From positions 1-64,000 of the forward strand of contig CAKVHC010000005.1 of the NCBI GenBank assembly GCA_934747805.1: DNA of 64,000 nucleotides. Reading direction: 5' to 3'. The translations under genes and the position numbers were made by a program. The DNA is from an uncultured Clostridia bacterium. Lineage in GTDB: Bacteria; Bacillota; Clostridia; Christensenellales; UBA1242. How positions within the stretch are numbered: position 1 is the stretch's first letter; each line of letters begins with the position of its first letter. Positions 58,701-64,000 of this stretch are shown here, one piece after another. The notes beneath the pieces are model-generated. The model had not been told where the DNA came from, made no database searches, and saw nothing but the letters and a program-made list of their open reading frames with translations.

Positions 58701-60378
58701 CAATGGAACTATTTCAGGTGAAAAATCTGGAGAATATGTTGGCGGTTTAGTAGGATATATCGAGACTACAGGTTCAAATACAACTATTGATCTAGGATTT
58801 GAGTTCAAGACGGCTGAAAAAGAAATATTATCACAACCAGATACTCCAGCAATTGTTGCGGTGGATACAATCTCTGGTGGAAGTTATATTGGCGGCTTGT
58901 TGGGTTATGGTGAAAATATCAACATAAAAAATGCCAAAGTCACATTCGGAAGCATAAATGGTAATCAACATGTTGGTGGATTGGTCGGATCTGTGAAAGA
59001 TGTAACTATCACCAACTGCTATCTCTTGGGGAACAACACGCAAACATCAACAGCAACAACAATCGGAGAATTAGGTGCTAGCTACGATGTTGGCGGTCTA
59101 GTAGGCAAAGCAAACCATATCGAGACAAATTACGTGTTAATCGATGGAATGGAAATTTGCGGAGTTGAATCCGTTGGCGGATTGATAGGTTCAACTAATT
59201 CATCGGGCAATTCACCTATAAATAAAATTTCCCAATATGTATATGTGATGAATTCTAAAGTATCTGGTTCAAATATGGTTGGCGGCATTATCGGCTCTTC
59301 ATGTGAAACAAGCTTGTCTCGTGCAAAAGCAGGACTTAAATTATTGTCCGGAGAAAGCAATGTTGGTGGCGTCATTGGTAAGGCGGAATCAACAGAAATT
59401 GATAATCCAAGGTTCACAATTGAAGAACTTTCAGGCAGTGAGAATGTTGGCGGCCTAGTCGGCTATTATATAGCATCTGCTGGTGTGTATAGTTACGGTA
59501 AGTTTAAGCTTGGCTTTGCGTCATTAGCTGGTGATGCTGGTTATCATATTGGTACATTTACATGTGGGAGGAATGATAATTACACAGCAGGCAATTCAAT
59601 TGGTATTCTAGACGTAAGTGACGGTGGCTGCACAAGCTTAAAGCTTCAAGCACCAAAGATAGATGATGGTGGAACGTCTATTGGTAAATATACAGTAGGT
59701 ACTATCATAGATCAATTCTATGTTAAGACCACTGCATTCGATGGCACAACATTGAGTTCAACTTATGCAAACAAAACGACGATGACTATAGATACTATCA
59801 GTCAGGGAAAAACTTATCCTTATGGTCAAATAAAAGATACTAACAATTTAAGTAACACAGAGATTATGCATGCGAATGATGCAGACGAAAGTATGCTATA
59901 TTCAAAACTAGAAAGAGTATCACCTGTGAAACTAACTCTTACTTATGGCGTGACCATATCTCAGTCAGGCCCTAAGACTTGTGCTGTCAACGACTCCAAC
60001 CGTCATTATTATACGATCTATACATACAAAGCAGCTGTAACATATGCCGGAGAATTTAATGACGAACCTAAATCTAACGATATTAGTGGAACGTCAACGG
60101 GTGGTTCGTATGGCACTTGCAACCAGAATGAGAATGGAGAATGTACGGCTGAACCAGTGGATAAGTATGCACGTGAATCCGTGACAATCAAAACTAACTA
60201 TAAATATGAATATGTGCTAGATGAGGTACAGTATACTTTACAAAGTTTATTGCAGTCTTACTTGCCAGTATATGAAGAGGACGGCATCATATGGAATGCT
60301 CCTAGAGCGGAAGGCTCCACGGTTACTGTTATGAATAAAGTTACCGAAAAGATGATATTGGAATTAAATATTAACTAG
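40777..60378 (+). CDS. giant (6533 aa) GLUG-repeat surface lipoprotein
   Basis: A lipoprotein signal peptide ends in LTAC with Cys23, so the protein is probably membrane-anchored and exposed outside. Residues about 25-1080 are beta-rich, Ig-like regions. From about 1130 to 6230 come blocks of GLUG-type repeats, with the pattern GGLVGxNxG, then Asn/Ser-Cys/Tyr-rich strands, such as AGLVGKNNG near 1178 and VGGLVGYY near 6224. A non-GLUG stretch lies at about 1690-2650. The last 300 residues lack repeats and contain Cys (GTCNQNENGEC). No LPXTG, SLH or other wall anchor is visible. It is an unbroken 19.6-kb frame ending in TAG, with its own promoter and terminator. I infer an adhesin or surface fibre; no enzyme motif was seen. 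A frame this long without TGA or shift supports real use. Confidence 0.9.
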   Translation: MKKFATLLAVILMAFGACFLTACTQPYSKIYLEVYDAQGTKLELDEDYRFVLNDNGENDFSLSVKVRGVKKEKVTVGFTKKSSTTAFSILEYQTVGDTATVKLRGDNRGVGYLYVRVLESDKVKEIAVPIKIVKEITNLEVKPDVYTAVTIGTSITLDNSMLAFTPYNTNETEVEFALSAQGAQRNYVTLVNNKLTVAGGYNIDDLGETIKITATSKYKQNLKAEFDVYVVESLNPSNIALSYFDYDNKTLVSGDGQNIVNVGNEITLVKGADAYKSVYIAISANSNYKFNEEVGLEVMAYLPNNQIVKVTRCNDLTDVEYPVYRVSSELFDGTTKINFKVYFSKFGNIAAVEKSVNVRVIDMPYALMLNGETEDVYDLDLYTSYDSSSKGLALNFNVLPNNVINEYNQIYLNVENVNIAEALVLRYVDDYGVLRTIQPSQTEYVLPRNKTVYVSLNPAVNYTDYIATGIKLNAWCYTTIDKFAGRDVTDRNKKNVLINLAIKQGISGIGVYKDGANNIVDAINENISLVANNVTSGGTNRTIYLDFTPTGSVDVNKNITIQSAKPSVVQFVLGGTTYSRITGNQLSSVVKNTSSSIEKTLYALTIKGFDKGETQIIVTTGNGVTKYINITTVAGTNSLSLNEASTRNIAYSLTETGSFYRGYTDIIVPAGSAINLKVNGTTANADIAILNARVIGGENGLSQNEVVSLYDTGSQITLTGLIEGVNRVQFNVQYFDMNGNSQTWFISFYVYVYIPVRAFELSTHSASLMYNVGYFEKEQYSQLTLGVRYNAEGATETIELLSTYAKESFKNEADNNKLIHYDSATGKILLRVYTITRTLNESIFMGSLESTARMDKNNLNIQLKLNELQDMPTNTNVTVNLQQFDNVVSSQRCNITIRKAVKAENIVVNNISKKSGAYVINFDLRNGRCGLTKTDIEKYLLNPDNNFKQILASITNANDVTFNQIDYKIVKYLNDYGDMVDGDDSTISIVQSNGEFTLIPHKGGEVILHIFPHDRWISATEYDRNGPVIEIDIKVSDGDKVPYQIGSVSQLLAIGENEETMSYKYELVSDINLTYKGATAVLPIGKTKNGILAFTGSLSGAYKINKDDGSVLSVQYYLRNPVFTLENSGTESFAGLFAQNDGILRNIYIDNARFAVYGAENQAITLNDVTFTNYYLAGLVGKNNGQIIDCYVGLARNGVENSEIKFDVTVNKEFNIYAGGLVAYNMGSITANSIMSSGELNLSVTKSITQSNQTSVYLGGIIGQNKGIIDGNYQSDYQRYAREFNPKLADFNNGKYYVLVDGEYTKAKTNTSVYDPKATYYRLSAGVLESNKRVLSEHISTDIVLNASIATDYSYIGGIAGYNNGIIGNVSFNGVIDCISNGKTLVGRVGETVTSFVGGLVGYNKGNAENEQDIYNSIAIACQILTADENVNNKTEKRDGDDIGLYMGAGAVGGAVGGSENSKLYLVGTQFMTTIDDENYTSITANQVVGGLIGISNADEISYCYVESFFKQYAAGDLAKSVNTMNDIALYENADVSLTSLASGFIASANDSKIDRSFAKLNVAFIPSDTSVTNSDIHLAGLLSAGSAQITNSYFKGNLINADSDAGLLASAYASANVASVYAKGYINAPSFDADNLQDSYAFLVVEKDGTLIENATSYMFGDDFSDSITSNNANNNYIWFYDPNGSEYNDGDPVQWCNGVKFATLIPTAIRIEINADEDGAIYKSQANINDDSKNLLAGYKYDDSTMILFYRSFVAGNEYANYMRLNDLISAIITPDQAKADIEYKIVDGNIARINKVNGYSCVTLSTTGKFTLRVYAIYNSALYQDITVYVTNGVSEYDLYNTTDTSASQNKLADGRVLSLATDSSTIFSSKVRFTDGNVTNNIYNTNTALYLDFDVNADEEIFTINEQSPNNNFKADKNLAIKTVSSDSEILKDRQDKITAVKVTPYIDLHELFADNFAAGERIKLLPLVREFNFRVCKRASAINTNNVLAIASESSRYASLNIELVTDYTSSVLPTIDTLTNGEQLNETDALRLSISADEDSQAFVDKIMSTYGEKNVTDLFDISCEILPSANGIMYNDLRIQLKEDYRELDNELHFNLHFWADSNADVTSDVGLTITPSSITKIVMNHFAETSASQTVGGSTKQTVQSNSATNMIVPGKSGIMMISVNPIYANVDYFTIESSQNIGYSISFEQMVKVEGKDEYITLFPRPSAPNLAKYSTIDADGNLSYDGNLYVRTILPTIVARELNFEVTVNAYLNTSPTSLKRATKTLLTAYVPEINLTVDQDDAVSVYLMEPLYTEDGTNNVLDASEMDLYIRYTTERDDAKYIYNEKVKVDENGEITYRNETAYYVPLQEGQDVNREMLYVRREYFLVENNTSNIRINMEVVGYEFGSPSYDAKWLDTPDEDGQVIAQAPTLVRTQRGVYAGSSRLTIMGNESNVGKRLKLTAKIEVLRNGIRKDAEKELRFIIVENIIRPRNVTIGNLTDDNTLSFAMGSSQSLDIVWKTDTGILNKEKQEKINRTLYDCIGGVGTDFNAERLANLFYIRRNTVYGITNDPLKLGTDSSSLFRIKENYTNREFTGLTIIGTSQTNGTVLGFKVYYYYDENLELKFTTDYEAFKNKYVLTEINFEFNLLIYYTSTEQEPIPIYTASQFKSYLSATVSDTNTSNTNYILMADIALEDYEPFNANFSSLDGNGKVIKIYNFTPSAPTSESTARVGLFKTVSANTIIKNVTLDVSMLKDINLVAYSGYEVGLLAVSNAGIITNCDVVALRLNSSNTTSSLKTINILAQQSTTTAHFGGLVVNNTGNITNSRIGVPSFVSYIINSTDTKTETDTQTYISNDILITGVGDMGGFVYSNSGIISSSYVRGLNFTNNSTELDTSKTAGFVVNNTGRIYFSYVRGSGDATVGRPRMTSTSITSNGDVAGFVSKNSGYIGDCYANIKVFSVSKFTAGFVGSNSSSIERCYSACDIESNAPRQTPFTGTNILHELQDSSNGGIVDCYYLILSGESFPIEDDSAHDMSISSFQMANTLNNFNFVNSTNVDEAKAGIWIYNFEDENAKVKESYVLPDLTSPNEIAKSLRYLNTELTDEQGNVVGYSYLYNKGYELGSQINPYIIRYASEFNKVFADALTADDSTQIVQSLANVRFVSDIDFKDVGNEVKTRERVVFSGQIDGNGMQINGINITTNTTNKALNSLGLFSKVIKANTIDARTPIIKNITLNYTKLSGTSTAYVGGLAGIIRDSYVINVNLTGGIVVQAYNYAGGLAGMITGKSLIMNVNSNLSVSVGNHNEIVDQYGHYVPYTYFSFEDYSRINRNSTQESYENYLTTLSYAGGLAGVIDLKLEEVETPADLTRPNVNLVKINAIANKTGITSVGSNVSVFADVVGGVAGYAGVNTYINSTKFYLNTASNNNSILQGYYSVGGLIGENLGKLAVSELVCDNDSQLTIDKANGAYIRGETNTISGNYLGARGSYFAGGLIGINYQGAVEHCQTHLSLYDCDAQFVGGIVGGTLGGAFNTMYTASAMPVLTKENTYSGGFAGITFNAFNKNKLPVEMANSIWQQYINNYINAQPNSLVGKISVVLNRVVCAQYYDHAKLTELNANEHNGSFIGYSALTQKQTETDSVFSYRGSQLDTLYASSNKPTNCFVDGTYYYDENNSVAFNEIAHFDQEDDMFDTKMLDLKTMSIETLTNREEGHEADQRAEFQKVFSEWSLNYWTALDETTIYPRLLQIGFGSVIEIDSASDLKYIDQNPSGSFVITRDINMNGVDLEDCVIRQTFTGRLIGYKEDGSAPTIYNMSMKATSNDPSCLAFFHEIKNATISNINFRYKSFNADQKGGNVAGVVAVDLGGSTLSEITVGFNGNFSNSTTLKEYDMTQTLTAMNAGNVGGLVAESNGTNIVNCEVRMNISSGADNTGGLVGSAHTASNWITADGYAPITTVVSSVYFGNIDCTTDKAENTKAIGGLVGKLTNGAINNSRTYLLKENNEIDKEKVANITFNQCYTGCNELYVGGLVGQAVADISQNKESIGFTNCEVLTNITALTNAQQGQNIYIGYVVGHATSASFTTITVHKDCKLNASNGLTLNDLYYGGISGYGFDVTISESTILSEITLSRIKALTIHMGGAFGHIMNNASKISGVLVSNTISTKDLVGKDAKIYVGGIVGETTVETKTDGVIAVRTSAHFGKINIGNSETGTYYVGGIIGFTNGVQIEACQTGADMIIGNIKDYEIAGIVGYISASDAKPVTITRCIMLSYFKLSNQLVRSNNYSVESGVDPICMGNVGDSSTGNIYSADYSFIVARQNYIKNKNDTTGFLTNMRADQLLGKLTNNGVVLSYAVNAALSTDKTSLSTDDAYVLNRADRNSVGGQSNVYAMGALPNNKSTSYVMPYLITLGERMSANELFKHGSVMRPKVLTETDNIFTEESQIFVVWDNFTFNATPDKLNSRIVGCGVTFELGSNFVQTIGASGAISGVTFSAKANVNGVRVSNNGGVIANTNQGVIFDCHMIDEITIDSSTMTSGTDKFGCVVGVNNGTIFGFGNGAKFTLGNGAKQFVSGIAVTNNGRIEGCYVTADLTEVALNNPNTAGLVHTNLGVIYNTYFAGALSGGGTLDDALVLNQNIRTGGETCLATMDVFTHNDENGKQVGQEKNVYVDYYANCKTGELSTTTTTRALFENGGDATQLLVGNIWATQRYIGNEATKGHYGNLQNVGNTIIVNLNYGYPIINIGTRIYNYKDVDPDSSGWIKDEDSQYKYIGRESGDGSNKNPIEIINLGVMDYTRSLYSNTNVKEYKLTRNIVIANNSTYSLSNYWSKNADDNDSSYYGATTTFKQIFNGNEKIIFNLYGGALFNTLEEKTENNTQVGGIISDVNLFNSYSGDSGKTVSGGLVGKLTSGTVQKVNVYGVINASAAIANTMSGGTITECKILADQISGNESTGGVVHTISGGRITKCQVSGADNQIEPKIIGVKVGAAGLAYSATGSAVLQDNTVSGVTIQAVSGFTAGAIAKCDAKTVAEATDTDKYVLYNNKISATVAGGGHVAGLVGQLSGGNIDSNHATDDNAKIALQGTAATSILGGLIGQSNRTVNGTAKVTNNKVTLGIATGDNGNNADSKNKRFGGLLGEDLKEITFEGNTISGKFEMNKNETSNESISGGLTSIPVASKFKDNTISLTITDFSANQSSAMGGYFGKVGSDYSLSDSATQTTDNTPVVFDGDGNTSNVPNYTNTNLLTAKAQFQGVFNVGLQVGYMTAWNRAALDSTSSNVNKSTIAIGFKNVGGMVGKIEKHTETISNLESKGIIKSMSKMINGESAPSNFGGLFGAINDKSKVTLSNLTNGCNIETLGTEIDSHANLVGGIVGKLGAVPKYYSAKKSTVNSEVKFGGESGYDTQEYTIENCASTAKIQGKYYVGGIVGSLATQGAELSLNSLESSGEVKGYGVVGGILGLTYTPGDKDTTLKIAKLTNQAKLDIVNVNDGGDYFGGITGTIFSTNRILYTSVKTGEDGNETKVCDFDGLTNSGKIIGGNYTGGLFGKIVSTSGSIKGFVGVAAGGNVTGKDYVGGIMGEYTIDPNLPNGTVFTISDITSGGTRKGQNYVGGLFGRLDLTGYEYNENGELQEVGLYTKNIYARISNITNNAIIEKTAKGDEYIGGIIGELDAHNAIVDITPLNDGEKSLINTRAVSGGGYTGGIFGNVKLNNEITVNKQDAAGNVVEENFHSTITDLHNTGTITGTADYVGGVIGYLNYTDSKAVGYTVYNLVNGGVVNASDASNVGGIFGSVKNYNIYGISEESIDKQYTKQIFKNTASVKGRSNVGGIIGYTANDVSNLNGKLLPGSYGYNVLYEVDNVGNLVVNSTGEKAGIGANISNTGSVTGKNGGNNVGGFIGCVTSDPNGKVQTSGKIDYLFATSELEVHGGTNVGGVIGYYNCPNDSYLTFTSRSNMVEGGSNVGGLIGRFKLTTSNAPKFINKLTYVGNGTISGEKSGEYVGGLVGYIETTGSNTTIDLGFEFKTAEKEILSQPDTPAIVAVDTISGGSYIGGLLGYGENINIKNAKVTFGSINGNQHVGGLVGSVKDVTITNCYLLGNNTQTSTATTIGELGASYDVGGLVGKANHIETNYVLIDGMEICGVESVGGLIGSTNSSGNSPINKISQYVYVMNSKVSGSNMVGGIIGSSCETSLSRAKAGLKLLSGESNVGGVIGKAESTEIDNPRFTIEELSGSENVGGLVGYYIASAGVYSYGKFKLGFASLAGDAGYHIGTFTCGRNDNYTAGNSIGILDVSDGGCTSLKLQAPKIDDGGTSIGKYTVGTIIDQFYVKTTAFDGTTLSSTYANKTTMTIDTISQGKTYPYGQIKDTNNLSNTEIMHANDADESMLYSKLERVSPVKLTLTYGVTISQSGPKTCAVNDSNRHYYTIYTYKAAVTYAGEFNDEPKSNDISGTSTGGSYGTCNQNENGECTAEPVDKYARESVTIKTNYKYEYVLDEVQYTLQSLLQSYLPVYEEDGIIWNAPRAEGSTVTVMNKVTEKMILELNIN
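43918..59470 (+). repeat. modular GLUG repeat region with at least five cap segments
   Basis: Within the giant gene, segments near 43918, 48741, 50149, 52021 and 55093 each begin with a cap of the type ASxFxxx, a strand with DI or NI, and GxLDGNG or similar, followed by runs of GGLVG-type repeats. This is the arrangement of beta-solenoid modules with N-terminal caps. The repeats are divergent at DNA level. Confidence 0.65.
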
Positions 60379-60438
60379 TGAAACACTTTTAATTTAGGTT
60401 CTAATAACATTAGACTTCTATAAAATATCTTAACACAC

Positions 60439-60468
60439 AAAAAACGGAGATTGCTCTCCGTTTTTTTT
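60439..60468 (+). terminator. terminator of the giant lipoprotein gene
   Basis: Stem ACGGAGA/TCTCCGT (60444-60450, 60455-60461) with loop TTGC, followed by a T-run. Confidence 0.9.
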
Positions 60469-60672
60469 GATTGGCATTGGTGAGGCGACTTAGTGCTAGA
60501 GTGGGCAAATAGGACTCTAATTCGCTTTTAGTTTTGCATTACATAATTAATGAGATAAAAATATTTATTTGCGAATTATTCTATTATTTGTATTTAATTT
60601 ATTGAATAAATTGTGGTAATTTAATTTGTATCAATTTAGCTAATGAAGATTTCAATTTATAATTAATCAAAT

Positions 60673-60700
60673 AAAAAACGACCTTTTTAGGCCGTTTTTT
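60673..60700. terminator. second hairpin, likely terminator
   Basis: AAAAAACGACC and GGCCGTTTTTT pair with one mismatch around loop TTTTTA. It can act on the minus strand for the operon ending at 60849 or as a backup for the giant gene. Confidence 0.65.
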
Positions 60701-60848
60701 AATGTAAATTATTCAACTTTTTTAAATATTTTTAAATAATATTAAGATTTCAAAAAATAATTTATAATTAATATTTATAATTAATCTTGTAATTTATTTT
60801 TAATTATATTTTTTTGAATTTTAATTAAATAGATACATTTAATCTAAA

Positions 60849-61349
60849 TTATCTACTAGCAATTTCTTCACTGGTTCGTGGACGGACTACAACGTTTTGG
60901 AATCTAACGGTGATGAAATCGAGATTGTTAAATGGGAATGCTTTTAGTGAACTTGCCAACTTTTCGGTTTTAGTCAATTCGTTGGTTTCGTCTTTTGATT
61001 TAAGTTTTGCATTTTTGATGAATGTGTTAATCAAACGCATGAAGTGAATCTTGTAATCGTTTGAGTAAATGCGTTGGTTCTCTTGTTTGCTCAGCTCTTC
61101 TTGAAAATCTGGAATTACTACACTAACAAGGTCACAAGCATCAGAATAAAGCAACTCGGATGTATAAGTTTCAGGGTCTGCAACGTATGAGGCGGTCTTG
61201 CTAACCAAGATTCTGTTGCCACTGACTGGCTCATTGCACACGATGTCAACTGAGCCCAAATATTTCTTTTCCTTGCCGTTATACATTGCATCGCTAACAA
61301 ACCTGTGATGCTTTGCCATGGAGCCTCTATCTTTTCTGTCTTTATACAT
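60849..61349 (-). CDS. hypothetical protein of the paralogous trio (166 aa)
   Basis: Last gene of a three-gene minus-strand operon. No known family is recognised. Start at 61349 has AAGGAG eight nt upstream. Like its neighbours it shows an N-terminal strand region (KYLGSVDIV), then a 60-residue helical part ending in a charged stretch, and a strand with DFITVRFQN. No signal peptide, membrane helix or catalytic motif. The three share layout (see findings). It ends in TAA and is separated from the previous gene by 11 bases. Confidence 0.7.
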   Translation of the reverse strand: MYKDRKDRGSMAKHHRFVSDAMYNGKEKKYLGSVDIVCNEPVSGNRILVSKTASYVADPETYTSELLYSDACDLVSVVIPDFQEELSKQENQRIYSNDYKIHFMRLINTFIKNAKLKSKDETNELTKTEKLASSLKAFPFNNLDFITVRFQNVVVRPRTSEEIASR

Positions 61350-61360
61350 ATTTTTTCTCC

Positions 61361-61840
61361 TTATAAAGTGCTTGCAGATGAAACGAAACTGTCGAATTCC
61401 ACTTTAGTGCCTACCTTGTAAACAGGTTTATAGTTGGCAGACAAACTCTTGATTGACACCCGCTCCATAATCATTGGATTAATGCCCATAGCTTCGCAAT
61501 GCTCACGAACAATTCTGTCAAAGTTGCGGTTGACATAAACTCGTTGGTCAGCGATATTGCCAGCACTTTGCACTTCGGAATTCAGTTGTGCCACACTGTT
61601 AACAAGCATTTCGCAAACATGGTTAAAGTCAACGTTGGTAGGATAGTTGTCATTCTTCTTTACAAAATAGTTTTTAAAATTGCCTCTTGCACAGCCTGAA
61701 AACTCTACACTCCCGAAATACACTTGATATTTAGTGCCACGGCTGTTGGCAGCCACCTGTCTAACTTCACGTTTTTTTGCTTTTGAAATTCCGTGTTCAT
61801 TTGTCCAATTTCCATTTGCTATATTATTTACTCCTTTCAT
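61361..61840 (-). CDS. hypothetical protein of the paralogous trio (159 aa)
   Basis: Middle gene. FKNYFVKKNDNYPTNVDFNHV aligns by eye with YKHYFVCRNSNCPEDFDYKRF of the next gene, and the following helix and MERVSIKSLSAN segment align too, so they are paralogues. The ATG at 61840 has no Shine-Dalgarno; AAAGGAG lies just inside this frame and would point to a non-ATG start (ATA about eight nt later), so the true start is uncertain. It overlaps the stop of the upstream gene by 17 nt. No known family. Confidence 0.65.
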   Translation of the reverse strand: MKGVNNIANGNWTNEHGISKAKKREVRQVAANSRGTKYQVYFGSVEFSGCARGNFKNYFVKKNDNYPTNVDFNHVCEMLVNSVAQLNSEVQSAGNIADQRVYVNRNFDRIVREHCEAMGINPMIMERVSIKSLSANYKPVYKVGTKVEFDSFVSSASTL

Positions 61841-62333
61841 ATTTTTCTAGGCTTTTAATGTCTTTTACTCTGATTTGGTCTGGTTTGAATTCGGCTGGCA
61901 TTAGCGATCCCGGTGCAAACCCTTCCGCCATTTGCATATTGCCATTAGCTGACGTAAGCGTAACTAGTTGCAATGATTTTGGATCCATGAGATATCTGCG
62001 AATGGTGTTTCTAATGATGGTTTCCGATTCAGTGTTCAAAAACTTTCGTAAATCATCGCCAGCGTAACTCGATGACGCTTCTGCCACCTTCTTGACTGCA
62101 CGAATCAAAATCTCAACAAAACGCTTGTAGTCAAAATCTTCCGGGCAGTTAGAGTTCCTGCATACAAAATAGTGTTTGTATTTGGTAGGGCAATCTTTCA
62201 GTGGCACCGTGTATACATAGGTGTAACGGCGTTCTGAACAAGCCTCACGCATGGCAGCTCGATAACCTTCAGCCCGTTTCTTGTAGCTAAACGAATTGTC
62301 AAGATTGTTACTTCGTTGTGGGTATTTTGACAT
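61824..62333 (-). CDS. hypothetical protein of the paralogous trio (169 aa)
   Basis: First gene of the operon. It carries the YFVCRNSNCPEDFDY segment shared with the next gene, then an amphipathic helix with RAVKKVAEASSSYAGDD and strand region LQLVTLTSAN. GGGGGAG precedes the ATG by two or three nt, closer than usual. No signal peptide, membrane segment or known domain. Arg codons are of the CGN type, like the chromosome, so no sign of recent transfer. Confidence 0.7.
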   Translation of the reverse strand: MSKYPQRSNNLDNSFSYKKRAEGYRAAMREACSERRYTYVYTVPLKDCPTKYKHYFVCRNSNCPEDFDYKRFVEILIRAVKKVAEASSSYAGDDLRKFLNTESETIIRNTIRRYLMDPKSLQLVTLTSANGNMQMAEGFAPGSLMPAEFKPDQIRVKDIKSLEKYERSK

Positions 62334-62701
62334 ATCTCCCCCTAAATCTCATCCATTCTAACACACATGTGGCACGATTTCAACCCGTTTTGCGAAATTT
62401 GTCAACAAAATTTTCACTTTGTATTCTTATATAACTATATATATAGACATATTTTCATTAATAAAGGGCAAAAATCTCAATGCTATGAGCACGCTAGGTT
62501 TGTAATATTTTGCGTAGAACATTTAAAAAATATTTTGTTCCAAAACAACATTTTTGGGGCATAAGTCACTCTTTTTAAAAGTTTTTGCAAAAGATTTTAA
62601 GACCTTTTTGAGCCTAAAACAGCTATTTATGCGGGTTTTGGCTGGTTTTGACGAAATTTTAAAAAATTTTTCAAAAAAATAAAAAAATTTTCAAAAAAGT
62701 G
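62334..62701. other. intergenic region upstream of the 23S promoter
   Basis: About 370 bp without a gene; a 65-codon frame at 62367-62564 has no ribosome site and low-complexity codons. The last 60 bases are A/T tracts like an UP element for the rRNA promoter. No 16S rRNA or tRNA gene is visible. Confidence 0.55.
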
Positions 62702-62730
62702 TTGACAAAGGTTTTTTAATGTGTTATATT
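62702..62730 (+). promoter_or_regulatory. strong rRNA promoter
   Basis: TTGACA (62702-62707), a 17-nt spacer and TATATT (62725-62730), preceded by A-tracts. About 210 nt of leader precede the 23S 5' end. GCATTC and GAATGC form a hairpin at the leader start (62738-62775). Confidence 0.75.
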
Positions 62731-62746
62731 CGTAAAGCATTCACCA

Positions 62747-62845
62747 ATGAGGCAACAGCCAAACGGAGAATGCGAGTACAATGACAACTGCATATTAGTA
62801 AAAGGTAAAGACGAAAATATTTTACAAATATACGACACGAAGTAA
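62747..62845 (+). CDS. possible 32-aa leader peptide before the 23S gene
   Basis: The first ATG after the promoter opens a 32-codon frame with protein-like composition (two Cys, Asn/Asp-rich, ending QIYDTK) and TAA. It has no Shine-Dalgarno. It may be a chance frame in the rRNA leader or a small gene co-transcribed with rRNA. Confidence 0.25.
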   Translation: MRQQPNGECEYNDNCILVKGKDENILQIYDTK

Positions 62846-62948
62846 ATTTTTATTATCGTGAGTAATAAGCATTAATTATACAACAATATAATTAAGCCGT
62901 GTAAAATTGCGAATTTTTAGCTAAGTATAACAAAGATAATTTTAGGAC

Positions 62949-64000
<1,052 letters not shown>

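Larger units (their letters stand above)
60379..60848. other. 470-bp intergenic region with two terminators
   Basis: No gene is apparent. The first part holds the giant gene's terminator and the second another hairpin; the rest is AT-rich. Confidence 0.6.

Noticed and set aside
52179..59417. Long minus-strand frames within the giant gene
   Set aside because: They come from the repeat codon pattern of the GLUG gene and have Pro/Leu-rich compositions without starts.
767..60378. Genetic code 4 (TGA as Trp)
   Set aside because: Genes contain many TGG Trp codons and a 6533-codon frame has no TGA. Only one TGA lies within conserved protein sequence, so general reassignment is not supported.
62367..62564. 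65-codon forward frame upstream of the 23S promoter
   Set aside because: No ribosome site, AT-driven composition (Phe, His, Asn, Ile), overlaps the intergenic region.

Overview
The window looks like the chromosome of an AT-rich, endospore-forming anaerobe of the Bacillota (Clostridia-like, probably an uncultured lineage). The support is spoVT, spoVB, spoIIID and a SpoIIQ-like peptidase, a two-gene minimal SUF locus, and a Mycoplasma-ICE-like (Mbov_0395/0396/0397-type) type IV secretion module. The species cannot be named from sequence alone. Arg codons are mostly CGT/CGC. Stop codons are almost all TAA (33 of 39 genes by my reading), with five TAG and one TGA.

Layout. 1-2.9 kb: a small unknown gene and tex, whose conserved reading frame contains an in-frame TGA just before the S1-domain part. 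2.9-7 kb: a small membrane protein, an MTAN-like nucleosidase with altered catalytic positions, and a pair encoding an OlsB-like N-acyltransferase and a VTT-PlsC-zinc-ribbon fusion (possible aminolipid synthesis). 7-12 kb: SDR, sufC-sufB, a radical SAM enzyme and rimO. 12-12.8 kb: a DUF402 gene with foreign codon use, inserted into the rimO terminator and flanked by 40-bp direct repeats. 12.9-22 kb: a compact T4SS (VirD4-like coupling ATPase, two near-identical pilins, VirB6-like membrane protein, VirB3-VirB4 fusion) with no relaxase or integrase, between housekeeping genes. 22-37 kb: spoVT, dusB, spoVB, tadA, an M14 peptidase, two CPBP proteases, a DisA-like sensor protein, pth, mfd and a parvulin lipoprotein. 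In Bacillus the pth-mfd-spoVT-spoVB set lies near the replication origin, and an AT-rich gap here has DnaA-box-like sites. 36-40 kb: a SipW-type secreted protein, SpoIIQ-like, two poorly known genes, acpP, spoIIID and a TtcA-like thiolase.

40.8-60.4 kb is one gene for a 6533-residue lipoprotein made of Ig-like regions and several blocks of GLUG-type beta-solenoid repeats, nearly a third of the window. 60.8-62.3 kb holds three paralogous unknown genes in an operon. From about 62.95 kb to the end is the 5' part of a 23S rRNA gene with its own strong promoter and no 16S upstream, so the rRNA genes appear unlinked here.

Several genes (dusB, the upstream CPBP protease, ttcA, probably spoVB) have a -10 box ending 6-7 nt before the ATG and no Shine-Dalgarno, which implies leaderless mRNAs; most others have a clear AGGAG-type site. 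The most unusual items are the TGA scarcity together with the tex in-frame TGA, the relaxase-less T4SS, the giant GLUG lipoprotein, the VTT-PlsC-ribbon fusion and the unlinked 23S gene.
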